Part shown: in pieces, positions 1 to 13,150 of the stretch
How the letters are laid out: each line of letters starts with the position of its first letter
Position numbering within the stretch: the stretch's first letter is position 1
From: Varroa destructor
Taxonomy: Eukaryota; Arthropoda; Arachnida; Mesostigmata; Varroidae
Assembly (NCBI RefSeq): GCF_002443255.2
Contig: NW_019211455.1
Location: 8,775,959-8,839,958 of the forward strand
Reading direction: 5' to 3'
DNA length: 64,000 bases
Program-made: the position numbers and the translations under genes
Notes under the pieces: generated by a model
The model's database searches: none
What the model was told of the DNA's origin: nothing
Seen by the model: the letters and a program-made list of their open reading frames with translations, nothing else

Positions 1-1803
1 AACGACCACATCGATACCAGGACGCGACAACTGAATTTTTTTTATTCAACTTCTAGCTTTGTCATATTTGAGCCGGTGTTATCTAGGGAGCAACTCAGAT
101 ACGCCATGCTTAGGTATTTATGTCGTGCATTTTCAGACCTGTATACTTGTCTACTGGCACATAATTCATATGTGTAGTACAATAGGAAGTTGAGACACCG
201 TAACAACTTGTTGCTTCAGCGGTTATTCGAGTTACTTTAGGCTAATATTAAAAATATAGGGTACGATTTTGACCCCATGAATTGAAAATAGTGGCGGCTT
301 TTTAAATAAGCCACAAGCACCTTGAGATGCCAAAGACCTGCAAGCAAGGCATGCATTACAAAAGATCACCATACAATTACTTTGTGTTCATTTTGATGAC
401 ACGATGCTACAGGCATATTTAATTGCAGTTCCGAGTCGATGGGCGCTTTAGCTACTTTGCCAACGTCCCCAATGTGATTGTTCAAGCACCTATCGCATGT
501 CGATTGCGGTTTGACTGTTAAAAAAAGGATGAAGTCTTTTACCGGAACAGTTAGGTTTATAGGGCGGCGAAACCCCCGTTCAGTTTGATGTGTCTGAGCG
601 CAGGCTAATCATTGACCAACATGTATGCTTTTCTGTTTCCAGTTCAAAGAGCCAATCACTAATTATCAACGTCTCAAATCCCATTACGTCGGTGATATTA
701 TCATAAACAGTTCGCTCGTTATATAATTACCAGCCTATATACAAGGCTGATTATATATGATTATCCCAACAAAAGAGGGAGACGGCTATCTTGGAGTCGT
801 TCATAATAATACAACGATGTCGACTTTCTAGTTCAGCTACACAGTATTCACCTTCTTTGTTCTGTGCTAACTGGTCAGTGTGACCGGTCGCCATCTTTAA
901 AGGGCGATTTACTCTCTGTATATTATTCGAAATTATGCTTAGGTAGTCGCTTCCGTGAGCATACGTTACATAAAGGAATTGCGACATCAAAATTGTAGCG
1001 TCTTTTTTTAGTGTCAGGCCTACATAGTGCCTGACACTATAGTAGTATAAACTTAACTTCGTATGATATATGTGATATGGGAAACCTATTATTCCTATTA
1101 TCCAACACGTTCTTACATGTAGTCGAATCGAAAATCACTTTTGATTTAATAGGCGATCCCGCATCGACAATGAGAGGACAAATTTAAGAACTGGTTCTAG
1201 AAACCTGATAAAAATCTAGTAATCATAATCGGAACAAATGGTCGTTTGCCAAGTAGGTTATTTAATTGCTGTTATTCTGCCCTGATCATTCGGATAACTT
1301 AGAGTGAAATGAAACTTACAATTGTATACAAGAAGTATGTTACGGGCGGTTCAACCACTCTCTGAGCCGAACTATGCTTCGAAATATCGTGATCAGTTCT
1401 AAATGATTGCGAACGGCACAATCTTTCATTGAAATTCATTTATAGTTTTCTGGCCGGTTGTAAATATACCTCCATAGTGGTTGCAATACGCAGCAGTATC
1501 TCGAAAATGACTCATTTTTCTTCGATCTGCTATCAATGGCTGCATAACTACGATGTTTTCAGACAATATTTTATCTACCAGTCAGCCGTGAGTGACGTTG
1601 GCTTTCATTAGAATAGTTAATATAGCTATATAATAGCCCTTGGCTCCTGATGGTCCGTCGGCCTTCGTTTTACTCGAATACCCAACCCGTAGTCGTTTGT
1701 GAATGTGCGTAGCGTAAACCAATTTAAGGGGTAGGCTGTTCGTACCGTTAAATACTGACCCTATTGGAATATGTATTAGTATGAACTCTAAATGTGTCAT
1801 ACC
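1..1803. other. no gene seen
   Basis: AT-rich, without supported exons. Open frames at 751-990, 1429-1611 and 1582-1800 are short and lack any domain feature. Confidence 0.6.
1009..1039. repeat. small perfect inverted repeat (11-bp arms)
   Basis: TAGTGTCAGGC at 1009-1019 is repeated as its reverse complement at 1029-1039 with a 9-base loop. No gene lies next to it. Confidence 0.7.
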
Positions 1804-1983
1804 TATAGAAAACGCAGAAAAAAGTAAACATTTTTTGAAACAAACACAGTGCTCAACGACGCGTATTTGATATATATATATATATATAATTACGCATTGT
1901 AAGTCAGTACTCGTTGTCCGTTACGCATCGTTTAGCACTGTGTCTATTTCAAAAAAGGTTTACTTTTTTCTGCGTTTTCTATA
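1804..1983. mobile_element. 180-bp palindromic MITE-like element with 62-bp terminal inverted repeats
   Basis: Positions 1804-1865 and the reverse complement of 1983-1922 match at 57 of 62 bases. The arms begin TATAGAAAACGCAG. Between them lies a 56-base centre holding a (TA)n run (1870-1889). It has no coding capacity, so it is a non-autonomous inverted-repeat element, possibly Tc1/mariner-type because of the TA ends, though no target duplication can be confirmed: the right end lies two bases from the assembly gap. Confidence 0.75.
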
Positions 1984-1985
1984 TA

Positions 1986-2085
1986 NNNNNNNNNNNNNNN
2001 NNNNNNNNNNNNNNNNNNNNNNNNNNNNNNNNNNNNNNNNNNNNNNNNNNNNNNNNNNNNNNNNNNNNNNNNNNNNNNNNNNNNN
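1986..2085. other. assembly gap (100 N)
   Basis: Exactly 100 undetermined bases, a conventional scaffold-gap size, so the real length is unknown. It abuts the inverted-repeat element, which may have broken the assembly. Confidence 0.98.
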
Positions 2086-5000
2086 ATATCAGAAAGGGCG
2101 AGAGAGAGAGAAACTCGATACATATAGAGTTAAGACGAAGGTCTTAGGTGTGCGTGTTCTGACTTCAAGCGAGCAAAAGATGATTTCTCGGTACCTTGGC
2201 CACGAGGTGCTGCTTTTTGTACAAGCCGATCCCATAACTGGTTCGCTATAGGATAGTCCTTAAGTGGACGCCACGCCAACGTTCAGGATGGGTTTAATCC
2301 TGCAAAGCTCGCCAGGTGATGGGTGATGACGGCCAAACCGCCACAACTGCTTAGATAATAAGCAGAGATTCTTGCTAACTACATGGACGAGCCAAGCTAA
2401 GGCGCGCAAACGGTGCAGATTTAAATAACGGACAGTTTAGAGACAAGGGAGTTACGGAGCAAGGCAGCCAACAATGTTGGCTGACGGCGAATCTGAACTG
2501 AACGTGCCAGACATTTAGGCAAGGCAAGATATTACGTACCCTGACCAAGTTCTTGTGCAGGTTTACGTGACATCTCTCAAAGTTCAAGAGCTGTTAGCGT
2601 AAGCTGTGTACAATGCCACCAGAAGCCATTCTCCAAGTTGCTTTTCCCGAGCGGGCGCCTTTCGACGATGAGTGGCAGCACTAAAGCTATAGCGACCAGC
2701 AAATTCTGCGTGCAGGTGTGTCATCTTCAATGGCCAGCCCCGACGGCCTACCTTTTACCGTGTCTTTGTCGCCCTTTCCCAGCAGGCAGCTGCTTCAGCA
2801 CCCCGTTACTGAAGTAATCGACGCATGCGATAAGACGGCAGTTACACCTGCTAGTCGTTGAGTAAGGGCAATACGATGTTCTCTCTATCTAACTTGGTTT
2901 TCTATTTGTGTAATCTCAGAGAAAAGCACAGCTAGCAAGGACAGTTTAGCTCATACGCTGCATGCCGTCGGGACAGCTTGTGGTAGTGAGGCCCTGCTTG
3001 CCCCTATCTATGCCTGTTAGGTAGAACGTTACAACCTTTCAGCCTTGGTGACAATGGAAGCAGCCAGTTGCAAGAACGTTGCATCGCCTTTTGATGGCGT
3101 CTAGCGTTAATTGGTCCAAGCTGCCTGCGGACTAGGGAACATCCTGTCACGTACTTGAGGCCACGCAGTTATTAGTAGCTTGCATCCAGCGCACGAATAT
3201 CATAGACAAAACACAGGTTCGCTATATAGAACCGTTGTGTCGTTGGTCTCTTTCATCAGAAGATCATCATGTCAAGTTTCAATGAAAATAGGCTTTACAT
3301 TTACAGAGCAGAGAGCGCATTCATGTCGCCGGGCATATAAGTAAAAAAAAGGTATATTTTTTCGTGGACAGTTTACATTTCGAATAAATAGCGTTCAGAT
3401 AAGTGATATCAATGCGATATTAACGTAAACATAATATTAATAATAACTGATAATAACCGATATGGAAATAGGTGTTGAAAAAATTGTCTTTTGTATATAT
3501 TGCAACCATGCATTTTCGTTTATTTCATAGTAAAAGTTTAATTTTTACTACCATGGGTACTGTAGGAACAGGCATATAAGAGAATATAAATCGATAGATT
3601 TAGTGTTAAGAATACTAAGAAATCCTGACAAAGAGATTGGCACCACAATTTAATTGCCATTGTTTAGTAACATACCATTATTTTTCGCTTTACGAAGGCA
3701 TTTCATGGTGGCGATAAATAGTTTAATTTTAAAAACTTCTTTTTTATTGAAAACAGAAGTTTGTGCCAGTCGGTGTTTATGTTAAACGGATCTAAACATG
3801 TCTTAAAGCAATTAGGATGACTAAAATGATGGATACATATATATACTCGTGCCTTGGCAATTTGTTCTAGTAGGATAAAAACCTATACACACAAGAATCC
3901 GCTAAAATTAGTTGCTTCAATTGGCTAGTTCCTCAGAGCCATCAGGACAATATTATTATTTCGATAATTTTAGCTATTTTATGCTCAGTTTATCTAGTCA
4001 CTGTTCGTTCAACATCTCGTGTTCTCTGCCAAATTCAGCAAAAAATTAAAACAACGAAAATGGGTATTGTGTAGGAAAGTTGCTTAGAGTTGTCGGGAAC
4101 ATCTAAAACGCATCGTTCGATAGTAAACTCACGTACGTCTCAAAGGGTGCTCCTGTAGACTCTTACCAAAATGGCGAATCGTTTCATGTTAATCAAAAGC
4201 ATAGCGATGGCTATGTTCCTACTATTTCAATTCGTACGACCTATGATTTTGCTGCTTTCGTTCTCCTACCACGCAGACCTTTTCCGCCTTCTACCTTCAC
4301 TTTCCAAGCTTAAATTGTCCGCGGCAAACCAAAGTCAAATAGGGAAAGTTGTGGACGCGTTGTAGCTGGCGGCTAGACGTTTGTCATTCTAACGCCAGTT
4401 ACCCTCCCACAAGACTTGGCTCTGAAAGCTCTCACGCTCTAGAGACTAGTCCGCTGTTACCGTAAGGGAAAAGTACCCATACGGACATCTGCTTCGCACG
4501 CGGCAGGGGCGCTAACTGCTGACGACCAACCGTGTGACCCTAGTGACAGGCAAAAATGCGTATGAATGGACCGTCCAGTCCGTTCTGGGCAGTCTGCTCC
4601 AGACCCATGGCTCGAATGCTATCTTCGCTTTCGTTTCGGTAAGTTCTATATATTCGAAGTTCATGCAGTTCTTGTGGTTTCGAGTCAGCCAACTGAAAGG
4701 TGTGCTTGTTACGAGATTTTCAAAGTATACCATTGATTTGCCATGGCACGTACTTTCGATCGACCGTGTAATACATATCGGCACACGATACCTGTCACTA
4801 ACTGCAGACTTCCTGTGCTCCATTGCATAAATTTCCGTATTGCTGCCTTAGTTTGCCACGCGGAACAACCACTGGCTGTCGGTTTCGCTCGTTTGTTACA
4901 TATGCCTTTTCTTCAAAGGGTGTTGCCTGTGAAGAAGCCAGCTACCTTCCAAATCCACCCGATGGGTAATCTCGAAGGTAACTGAACGAAGTGCGTTTAA

Positions 5001-8000
5001 ATGATTTCCTTAGTCGTTTTACTACACCTGACAATTTACAACTAACGGGAAGTGCAATAAAATTTACCACGCCATCCCGTATGCCCCCCCCCCCCCCCCC
5101 GACTACTCTGCCGCTCGATAGTTGAACCAGAAGAAGAGACTAAGCTTTTACCCTGACCCAATTCGCCTCACCAAGTGGTCTCACGGGTCTAACCGCAAGC
5201 GCCTCATTTATCCAACTTCATCTCATATCTGCTGTTGCTGCCCCTCGATCGTGATATGTCATGCAGCCATGACACTTGTTTCCCCAGTCATACTAGCCCC
5301 GTCGTGCGTGTCCAGTCTAGCAAGCAGAAGCTCGTCAGGGGCAAATTAGTTCTTGCATAGCAGACAAACTGCAAAATGCCCCAGAGCAATTATTACCTTA
5401 TTCATTAGTGAAAGGTGTTTACCTGTATGTTGTAAACATATAGCACTTCTGTTTGATATTTTTTTGCATTGTCTTCTATATTTCATAAGGTTTTGATAAT
5501 TGCTTATTGCGCATAATCATTAATAACTCACACAAATTGATCACTGTTATGATAAGTTGCGATCTCCCCTCTAGGCGAAAAATAGTACATCTCATAGATG
5601 AGAACTCGTTGCCGGTTCCGAATCACGGCTATGAAAGCAGCTTTGTTTTATATTACTCCGCGGACGACTTCAGTACCCAAATGGTTTCGGTTTATATTAA
5701 GGTGGCGTTTGCAGCTGAAATCGAAGCTTTCTAAGATTTCGCAGTGTGAAATCAGCGTGGACCTAAATTTGGGCGCCTTGAACTACAATAGCGTAGGACC
5801 GACCCATCTTGAGGAGGATTACACCGCTACGATGTTCCTCTTCGGTATATTTCGATAAACGACGATAATTTTCGTCGGCAGAATATTTGCGTCGGGCTAG
5901 TCAAACGCTGATGAACGCGGTTCCTAAAAGACTGCTTTAAACAGTTACACTATTTCACTAGATTTTAATCCGTGCGATACACGAACAGCTTTACCGAATG
6001 CTGATATCACTTATTTCGATTTAATTTCTAAATTTTATCCAAATAAGTGATCTCGTTTTTAGAGTGAAATTAGAGTTTAACTTCGAGTGAAATGATATAT
6101 GGAAGATGATACACTTCCTATCTATGTGTTGGGTTGTTATTTTCACGTATCTAATGAATAAATCTATGAAAAGAAACACAAAAATGGAAGACGCGTAGTT
6201 TCTATCGCTACACAGACACACATCCAGTATCTAAGAAGCTAGCGCACACTTTTTTTGCGCCTTCAATTGAAGTCCGCATTATTTCTTGCTTACAGATGTC
6301 ACAAAATTTCATAATATCATTATTGGCATTAATCTAACGGATATTTTTGTCCTACGTCATAGACCTAAGCTATTGTTTTTGCGTTCAGATTATTCCTATT
6401 CGGAATATTAGCGAACTCAGTGGAAAGCCAGAAAATTGTGTTTTACTAATGAAAAGATGACGCACCGTTATCATACCAGCAGCAGTTACGAAAGTAAGTA
6501 ACGCTTAATTTCACTTACTCACTTAAATATGCGGATTAAAGTTTTAAACGCGTCAGCGGCAACTGAATAATGAAGAACAACATTGATCAGATAGTTCTGT
6601 CTTCTAGAAGCTGAAACTGATCGGCACCTGCATCTCTACAAGAATTATTTTAGGACACCAATGAGTTCCGTAGTTTTTTTTCTGCTATATTTATCCCGAT
6701 GGACAATAATAACGACAACAACAGCAATAACCATAATAGCAGACAAAACAGCTGATTCAGCTTTGTCGTCTTGATCATATATTGTTTGGTTTCTAAAACT
6801 GTAAATACGCGTTTATATTTTATAAATACGCCGTATAAGCTTGAATGTATTAGTATCTAGAAAAAGGAAAGGTACGAATCGTTAGCCGTTGTTGTATTCA
6901 ATTTGCTTAATAGGCCTATCTTCGAAAAGCGAAAAGTACATTCTATCCCATTCATGTCTGGTCAATGAAGCGTCTTTACATCTAAATCCAACATTGTTAG
7001 CGGAATCATTCTGCATACGTTAACACAGAGAATAAAAAAAATCCAATTGCATTAATGTTGTATTTCACCGACCGCTAGAATCGAAACGAAGTCAACCCCT
7101 TAATGGAATGATTATTTATATCATAATATAAGTGTTATCTTATCAACCGTCAAAACAATCATTTCGTTTGAAATGGTCTTTCGCTTGAATAATACCCTTC
7201 CGTAACAAACCCATTCCTTAGAAGATTCGTGCCAAGCTTCGTACTAGTAGATAACCTTAGATGGGCTTAATCATCCACTTACCGATGCCTTATCAGCAGG
7301 CCGAGCAAAAGGATTCATAGCTTTAAGCGCATAAATGTTTATTGTTGATGGTTATGGTTAAGTCAATTGCAAACGCATTATATGGCGCTTAGAACTTTGA
7401 CAGTGTAGTGTACACGTGTTCCCTTGCGTGACTTGATCCAGGTTCCAGACTGGATATGTATAGGTGCACATCGTTTCGTGTAGAGAGACGCGGGCTCCGC
7501 AGCAACGATTTTGTGAGGTGTTCTTCAAACTAGGACGCTATTTCCCAGCTTTTTCGGGACAAGAATAGGACTATTCCTTACATGCATAAAAGAGGGACAA
7601 GTGAATTTGTGCTAGAATCAGATGCCTGTAACCGGTAACGAGGAAGTGTGTGCAGTACAGGTACTTTCTTTAATGACGACGGAATTTGATGTTGGCCGAT
7701 GTAACGTTCTCGTTTTCCCCTCCGTCTTCCGATTCCCTACGTCCAATTGATGAAGGCAAATATAAGCAACGTTATCTACACTAGCAGTAGCATCAGAGAC
7801 AGAACATTGCTATCACATAACTATTCCCTACCTTCGTCTGTCAACACGGCATGATGGGCATGTCAGGATAGAGCTGGGGTTTAGTTGAGGCTAGGCTGGC
7901 CGCCGGGTGGACAGCTACCAAATCAGCAGAGATCACTGTTTTCGATAGAGATGATTCTCGAACTATTCTGATCCCTTGTCTGACTATTAATACTGGTCTT

Positions 8001-8511
8001 GCGTCAAGCCTTGCAGCCGTCGCAGGACTTCCGCTCAACCTAATATCTGCTGTCTAAGTCCGCACGTCTCTAGAAGGCTACTATACATACGTCTAAAAAA
8101 GGTTTCTACTAGACATTAGTTTGATATCGTTTACTTAGTGGCTGCAGTAAAACCGAGCACGTGACGTTCTTTGGCTAATTAAGGAAATGGACGGACTCAT
8201 CTAATCAGTGTTACTTTTGGCTCGATTTTTAAGAGATTAACGTATAACTTATAGTTTTTCCAGTACGAACAAACTTCGTCTAAAACGCTACTATCGTAAT
8301 TTAGATGAAAGTAAAGTAACAATCGAACCTGTATGAGGCATATACTCATATTGTTCCGAACGGGAAAATCAATTACTCTCAAACCGGATAATATGACACA
8401 ACGTAGCGTCCTTCTTTCATAAACTTTCCTTCATAATTCATCTGGTAATTAAAGTCTGGAAAGTTTCTTGACTGGTACGTAAATGGGTCGTCGGGTTAAA
8501 GAAATGTCTTC
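2086..8511. other. intergenic or intronic, no supported gene
   Basis: Mixed composition: somewhat GC-richer at 2200-3200 and 4100-5350, AT-rich elsewhere. It contains a C17 run and a weak exon candidate at 4556-4638 (see findings). Overlapping open frames at 4512-4985 and 5507-5858 have no recognisable content. Confidence 0.55.
5084..5100. repeat. poly-C tract (17 C)
   Basis: Uninterrupted run of 17 cytosines, a likely sequencing and replication slippage site. Confidence 0.95.
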
Positions 8512-8567
8512 ATCCGGCTTTTAGCCTGTACATTTGCGGATCCGGCTTTTAGTCTGTACATTTGCGG
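8512..8567. repeat. tandem duplication, two 28-bp units
   Basis: Units 8512-8539 and 8540-8567 both start ATCCGGCTTTTAG and end GTACATTTGCGG; they differ by a single C/T change. Recent local duplication. Confidence 0.9.
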
Positions 8568-11500
8568 GAGTATCAGAATAACAATAAGTATGTTGCGTAA
8601 AAGCAAATACGTACAAATACTACTAGTTAAGAAACAGAGGAAAGCTGGTAAGCGAATAGTCATATTTAGCCAACAGAGAAGCTATCTACCGGAATCTTAA
8701 ATTTGGAACTCTGCTCTGACCTCTGAATTTATACAAGGCCGTTGTGTTTCGTGCGTGATTTCCTCCTGTGAAAACAGGGCTAACTGAGATGGTATGTTTG
8801 GAAATAAATAAAATCTACACAATCCATCCACAGAAATCTTGTTTATCATTGCAATAAATATATTAGTATTCGAATGTGGCTTTTTTATATTTCGTTTGAG
8901 GTATTATCACAAAGGCTTTCGATGAATTTGAGAATCGTTAGACATGTTATCTTAAGAACCAAGTTATCGCGGCAAAATTTCAACAACATGCAAATATCTA
9001 TGTGTTAGTATCAGTTAATTTTTGTAAAAATATAGCCTTAAAAAAGCTAGGTAATTTAAACATCTACATAAGGCAAAGTTGAAATGTCGGAAATTATTCC
9101 ACCGTACAGCGTTCGGTACCTGGCAACAAGAGGAACATCAGTTGTGTGATACAATGCCTCTGAAGTCTGATAAAGCGCTCTTACCCCCCGTAACCTTATT
9201 ATAGGCGTGTTCATTACATTCGCTCACGTCCATATGACAATTCATAGGACCACGAACCGATGCCTGCGTGGATCGTATTCTATGAAACCTAGCATGACCT
9301 CATTGGCAATTATCAGGTCAATCTGGGTTTTATTTCCTCAGTTTGTGGGTGTCACGGCTCAGTCAGTTACAGCTGTAGCCCAACAGGGCAAGTCTCCTTC
9401 GCGCTCGTAGAAACCCGCTACTATGACTAGTTCAGGGGCAATTATATCAGCATCGACGCACAATTCCGTTAGATTGAACAGGAGCAACTGTCCAAATCTA
9501 TACTCATTTGCTCTTTACCTCCATAGAGCTCTATGCTTATTTTTTTTCGTATAAGCCGGTTGCTCAGCTTTGTTGCCTAATCTCCTTTCTGATCACGATT
9601 GCCGCTGATTTACCTTTGTCTACCCTCCTTCGCGCTCTAACGCACTCTTTTATCTCACTTCATTTGTTGTGTTTCTAATGTGGCAACCTTAATCCCACAT
9701 GAACCAGTACCGTTACATAGCGCCACATAAGACAGGTTGCTGTAGTCATAGTGAGGCAGAAAATGTGCCTTGTCAGCGAAGCCCCCTTAAAGGGTTCTAT
9801 TGGCCCATGGTTGTACGCTGCTGCTGTTGTTTTGTAGGCCACACAATTCCAAGATGGCAAGATTCATGGCATATTTAGATACGCCCTACAGCATCTGTGG
9901 TCCATAGCCACTAGCTTACTTTCATTCTTTCCCGGCCTGCAAGCTTTGATCCGGCCGCCATGTAATTCCTTCAGCAGTGCTATCTTATCTTTGTCCACTC
10001 CTGTTCGTTCCTTGTCGCGGTGCCTGTTACCTAATATATTGTATAATACAAGGCGAACGGCAGACCGCAGCTGTATTAGTGCAAAGGAACCGCCTACAGC
10101 GAGCGAATCTCAACGTGAAGATCTACGAACTCTTTACATGCACACCGCTTATAGCGTGCTTACAGCACAAATGTATATAATCTATTCGTTTAGCTCACTT
10201 AATTCCCTTTTCAGGGCTTCCTATGCTTGGCTTAGTCAGACAGATAGGAACCTGTTCAGGGTCTTGCCAAGGGATCTTGGCTACGAACCTAGAATTCAAC
10301 GGTGTGTCGCTCGTCGCCACCCCTGCCGCTGCTGCTTCATAGTTTATAATAGTAAATACTACGTATATTCGTATGCTTGCATTGGCATTACTTTGCTGGC
10401 TTTGTGCGGCCAGCAGTTTTCATTTCATGGCGCTTAGAGTGCCAATGATACACTGGCAACGTTCGGAACTTACTTGACCGTTTCGACCCATTCGAGTGGT
10501 AAAGTTAGAAGCGGACGACTGCATAAATTTTAAATATACCTTGACTGTTAACCGACCACCCGCTACCCTTACGTCCGTCGAGCGATTACGCGCTTTGCGA
10601 TTCCTCAGTGACGTTAAATCAGCTGTATGTGCGGGTCTAGTGTACCAGTCAGCACTGACTGGCCGCACTTGCCCTTCTTATTGAGGATGAGCTGCAGTAT
10701 TGTCTCGTTTAAGGACATGGTCGAGCTAGGCATAAGCTGTATTGTGTTGTAGGACCCGCTGCCATTGCACCAGGTCTGTTCAATCGTCGAAATGTAGTCG
10801 GTGGTACTAAGGCGGAAATATGCACCTTGTAATCCGGGTGTTTAAAGTTGTTTTGGGTCCCTCGTCGGCGAGCACTCCATCTGCATTGAGCCAGTTTTAT
10901 GTACCATCACTAAGAATCCTCGAACAAATAGGGAGATCTAACGTTAACGTGACGGTTAACGCTGTATGCTGATACCGGTGAACCGCTATCCGAAATGGTC
11001 TCTCGACAGCGGCTATGGTTGAAATGGCGTTTATGTGGCCTATTGAAGAGACTACCAATAACTATCATCAGAAAAGTCCTGCATTAGGCCTCTCTCCATG
11101 CACTATTGGGATTACAGGTAGTTATGAATAATGGGAATAAAACTGCTAGCTAACCCAGATAAACCCACATACAAACCTTGACCTACGCCTAATAAGAAAT
11201 GATCTTTCGATCCACGATTATAATCCCTAAACATGTAGCACTGATACATTTCAGCAGGATTTAATATTGAAGACTAAAGAATCATGAACTGTTCTTGTCA
11301 AACGAATGTCATATTATATATAATTCCTTCAGTTGCTTTAGAAAAATGTCAATATTTTACGCGTCACAATATACAATTGTACCAGCTGAAAATAAGCTCA
11401 ATTCTAGTCTAAGGTCCAATTCTGTCAGTACAGAAATACAGAAACAAAGCAAATTATCAATATACCATCGCCCTCTGTGGCAAGTCGAAGGCAAGGAAAC

Positions 11501-13150
11501 GACCATCCTAAGTAATTTAGTCCATAATTCCGTTGAAAAGACACAAAGTAGGTATGTATATTCTACGATAAACGATATTTTGCTACGTGTATGTTTATCA
11601 CTGGAACCGGATGGCTAGTAAAAACACGTCTACTAGACTGATATTACCTGATAGTGAACGGCACGAACTCTTCGGTGCAACATCAGTATTACAATACTGT
11701 TAATACATAATTACCTTGCCATTTCGTTTATAATATCATTTTATTTGGAAGTATTTCGGCGAAAATGGCAAATTTTATTTCCAGCAGGATGGAGAACCTA
11801 CCCATTGTCAAAGTCATACAAAAGCTGATTTTGACTTGATCTAAATGAGTCGACCCCCAGAAGATCATTTCAACGCCAGATTCAAAGCCAATGGCCCTGA
11901 AAAAATGTGCCACCAAATCGAATTAAGTGTTTGTAAATCTTAATGACTTAATTTCGACATTGATTGTATATAAGTAAATAAAAAAACACCTTTCAGACTG
12001 ATTTTGAAATATCCTGTGTATATGACATATTGTATCCATATAACATCCCGTCCTGATATATCGAAATAATGAAATACTAAATCGTTTCTACTATTGTGAA
12101 TTAATTGTCAACGTTCGTGAGTACTTGCTTGCCGAACGTGGGCAAACGATCCGAGAAAACTGAGATCGATGAACAATAACGGGGCATTGTTCAAAGATTT
12201 CAGTAAACATGAATGGTTGCATGAAAATTCTGAACGAACATCTTCGTTTAGCATGAAGAAAAAATGCTCTACTTGTACAGAATTTACTCCGTCGTTGTGC
12301 TGCATCGGCTGTTATACTGATCAGTATGGTCGCCAGTCAAGCGATATGCAGGTAGCCGGCACAGATCTTATTTCTGCCATTTTCACATAATATATATATC
12401 TGTGTTCTAGAAGTAACACCATACCGGTTTTCACAACTTCAGATACGAAACGTTAGACATCACACAGAAAACATCTAGCAATGACAAATGATTTCGGCTC
12501 GTAGCGTTCACAGCACGAGCATTTCCCGCGGTGCACGTCTGAAAACATACACGATGCCAGACAGAATAAAAAAAAAATTCATTCCGTGAACGCGTGGACT
12601 GCCCTTGTTAACACTGCACTAACTCCGTGTGAGTGCCGACTTCATGCACCGAATAAGCGGATGGCCAGCGTCCGATCATCAAGTCAAAGGTGCCCTGGAA
12701 TAGGCTTGATAACACATCTATAGGCTTGTATCGAACGCTTCCAACGATCTACGAGAAATAACAAACAAAGCTATGTTGATCGCTATGGTCGCTCATTACT
12801 TAATTTGTCCCGACCCATGTATCCAATGTATTCGTTAATTTCATTGTGTATCCACAATAAGTTAATGATGATAACGACCAAATATAACTGTACTATGAGG
12901 TAAATTTGAAAAATCGAATACTTGAAAGCATTTCTGAGCTTTAGTTATATATTGAAGTATGATATCCTACACAGGTATTTATCACCGACAGATAGATAGC
13001 AGGCAACCATTTTGTATTATACTGGAACAGCTTTATATGTCGATAAATATATACTCATTTATTCTTACTTAGATAAACTAAGACCGATACCGTATGGGCA
13101 CGGTATCATTGTGCTTGCATTGAACTACGCACACAGATAGAGAAATTATT
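8568..13150. other. no supported gene
   Basis: Contains open frames of up to 163 codons (9946-10437) with no domain, no membrane pattern and no splice context that suggests coding. A slightly GC-richer block spans 9200-11000. Confidence 0.55.

Noticed and set aside
9946..10437. 163-codon plus-strand open frame
   Set aside because: Mixed, Cys/Arg/Ser-rich composition without domain, splice context or polyadenylation signal; overlapped by other chance frames.
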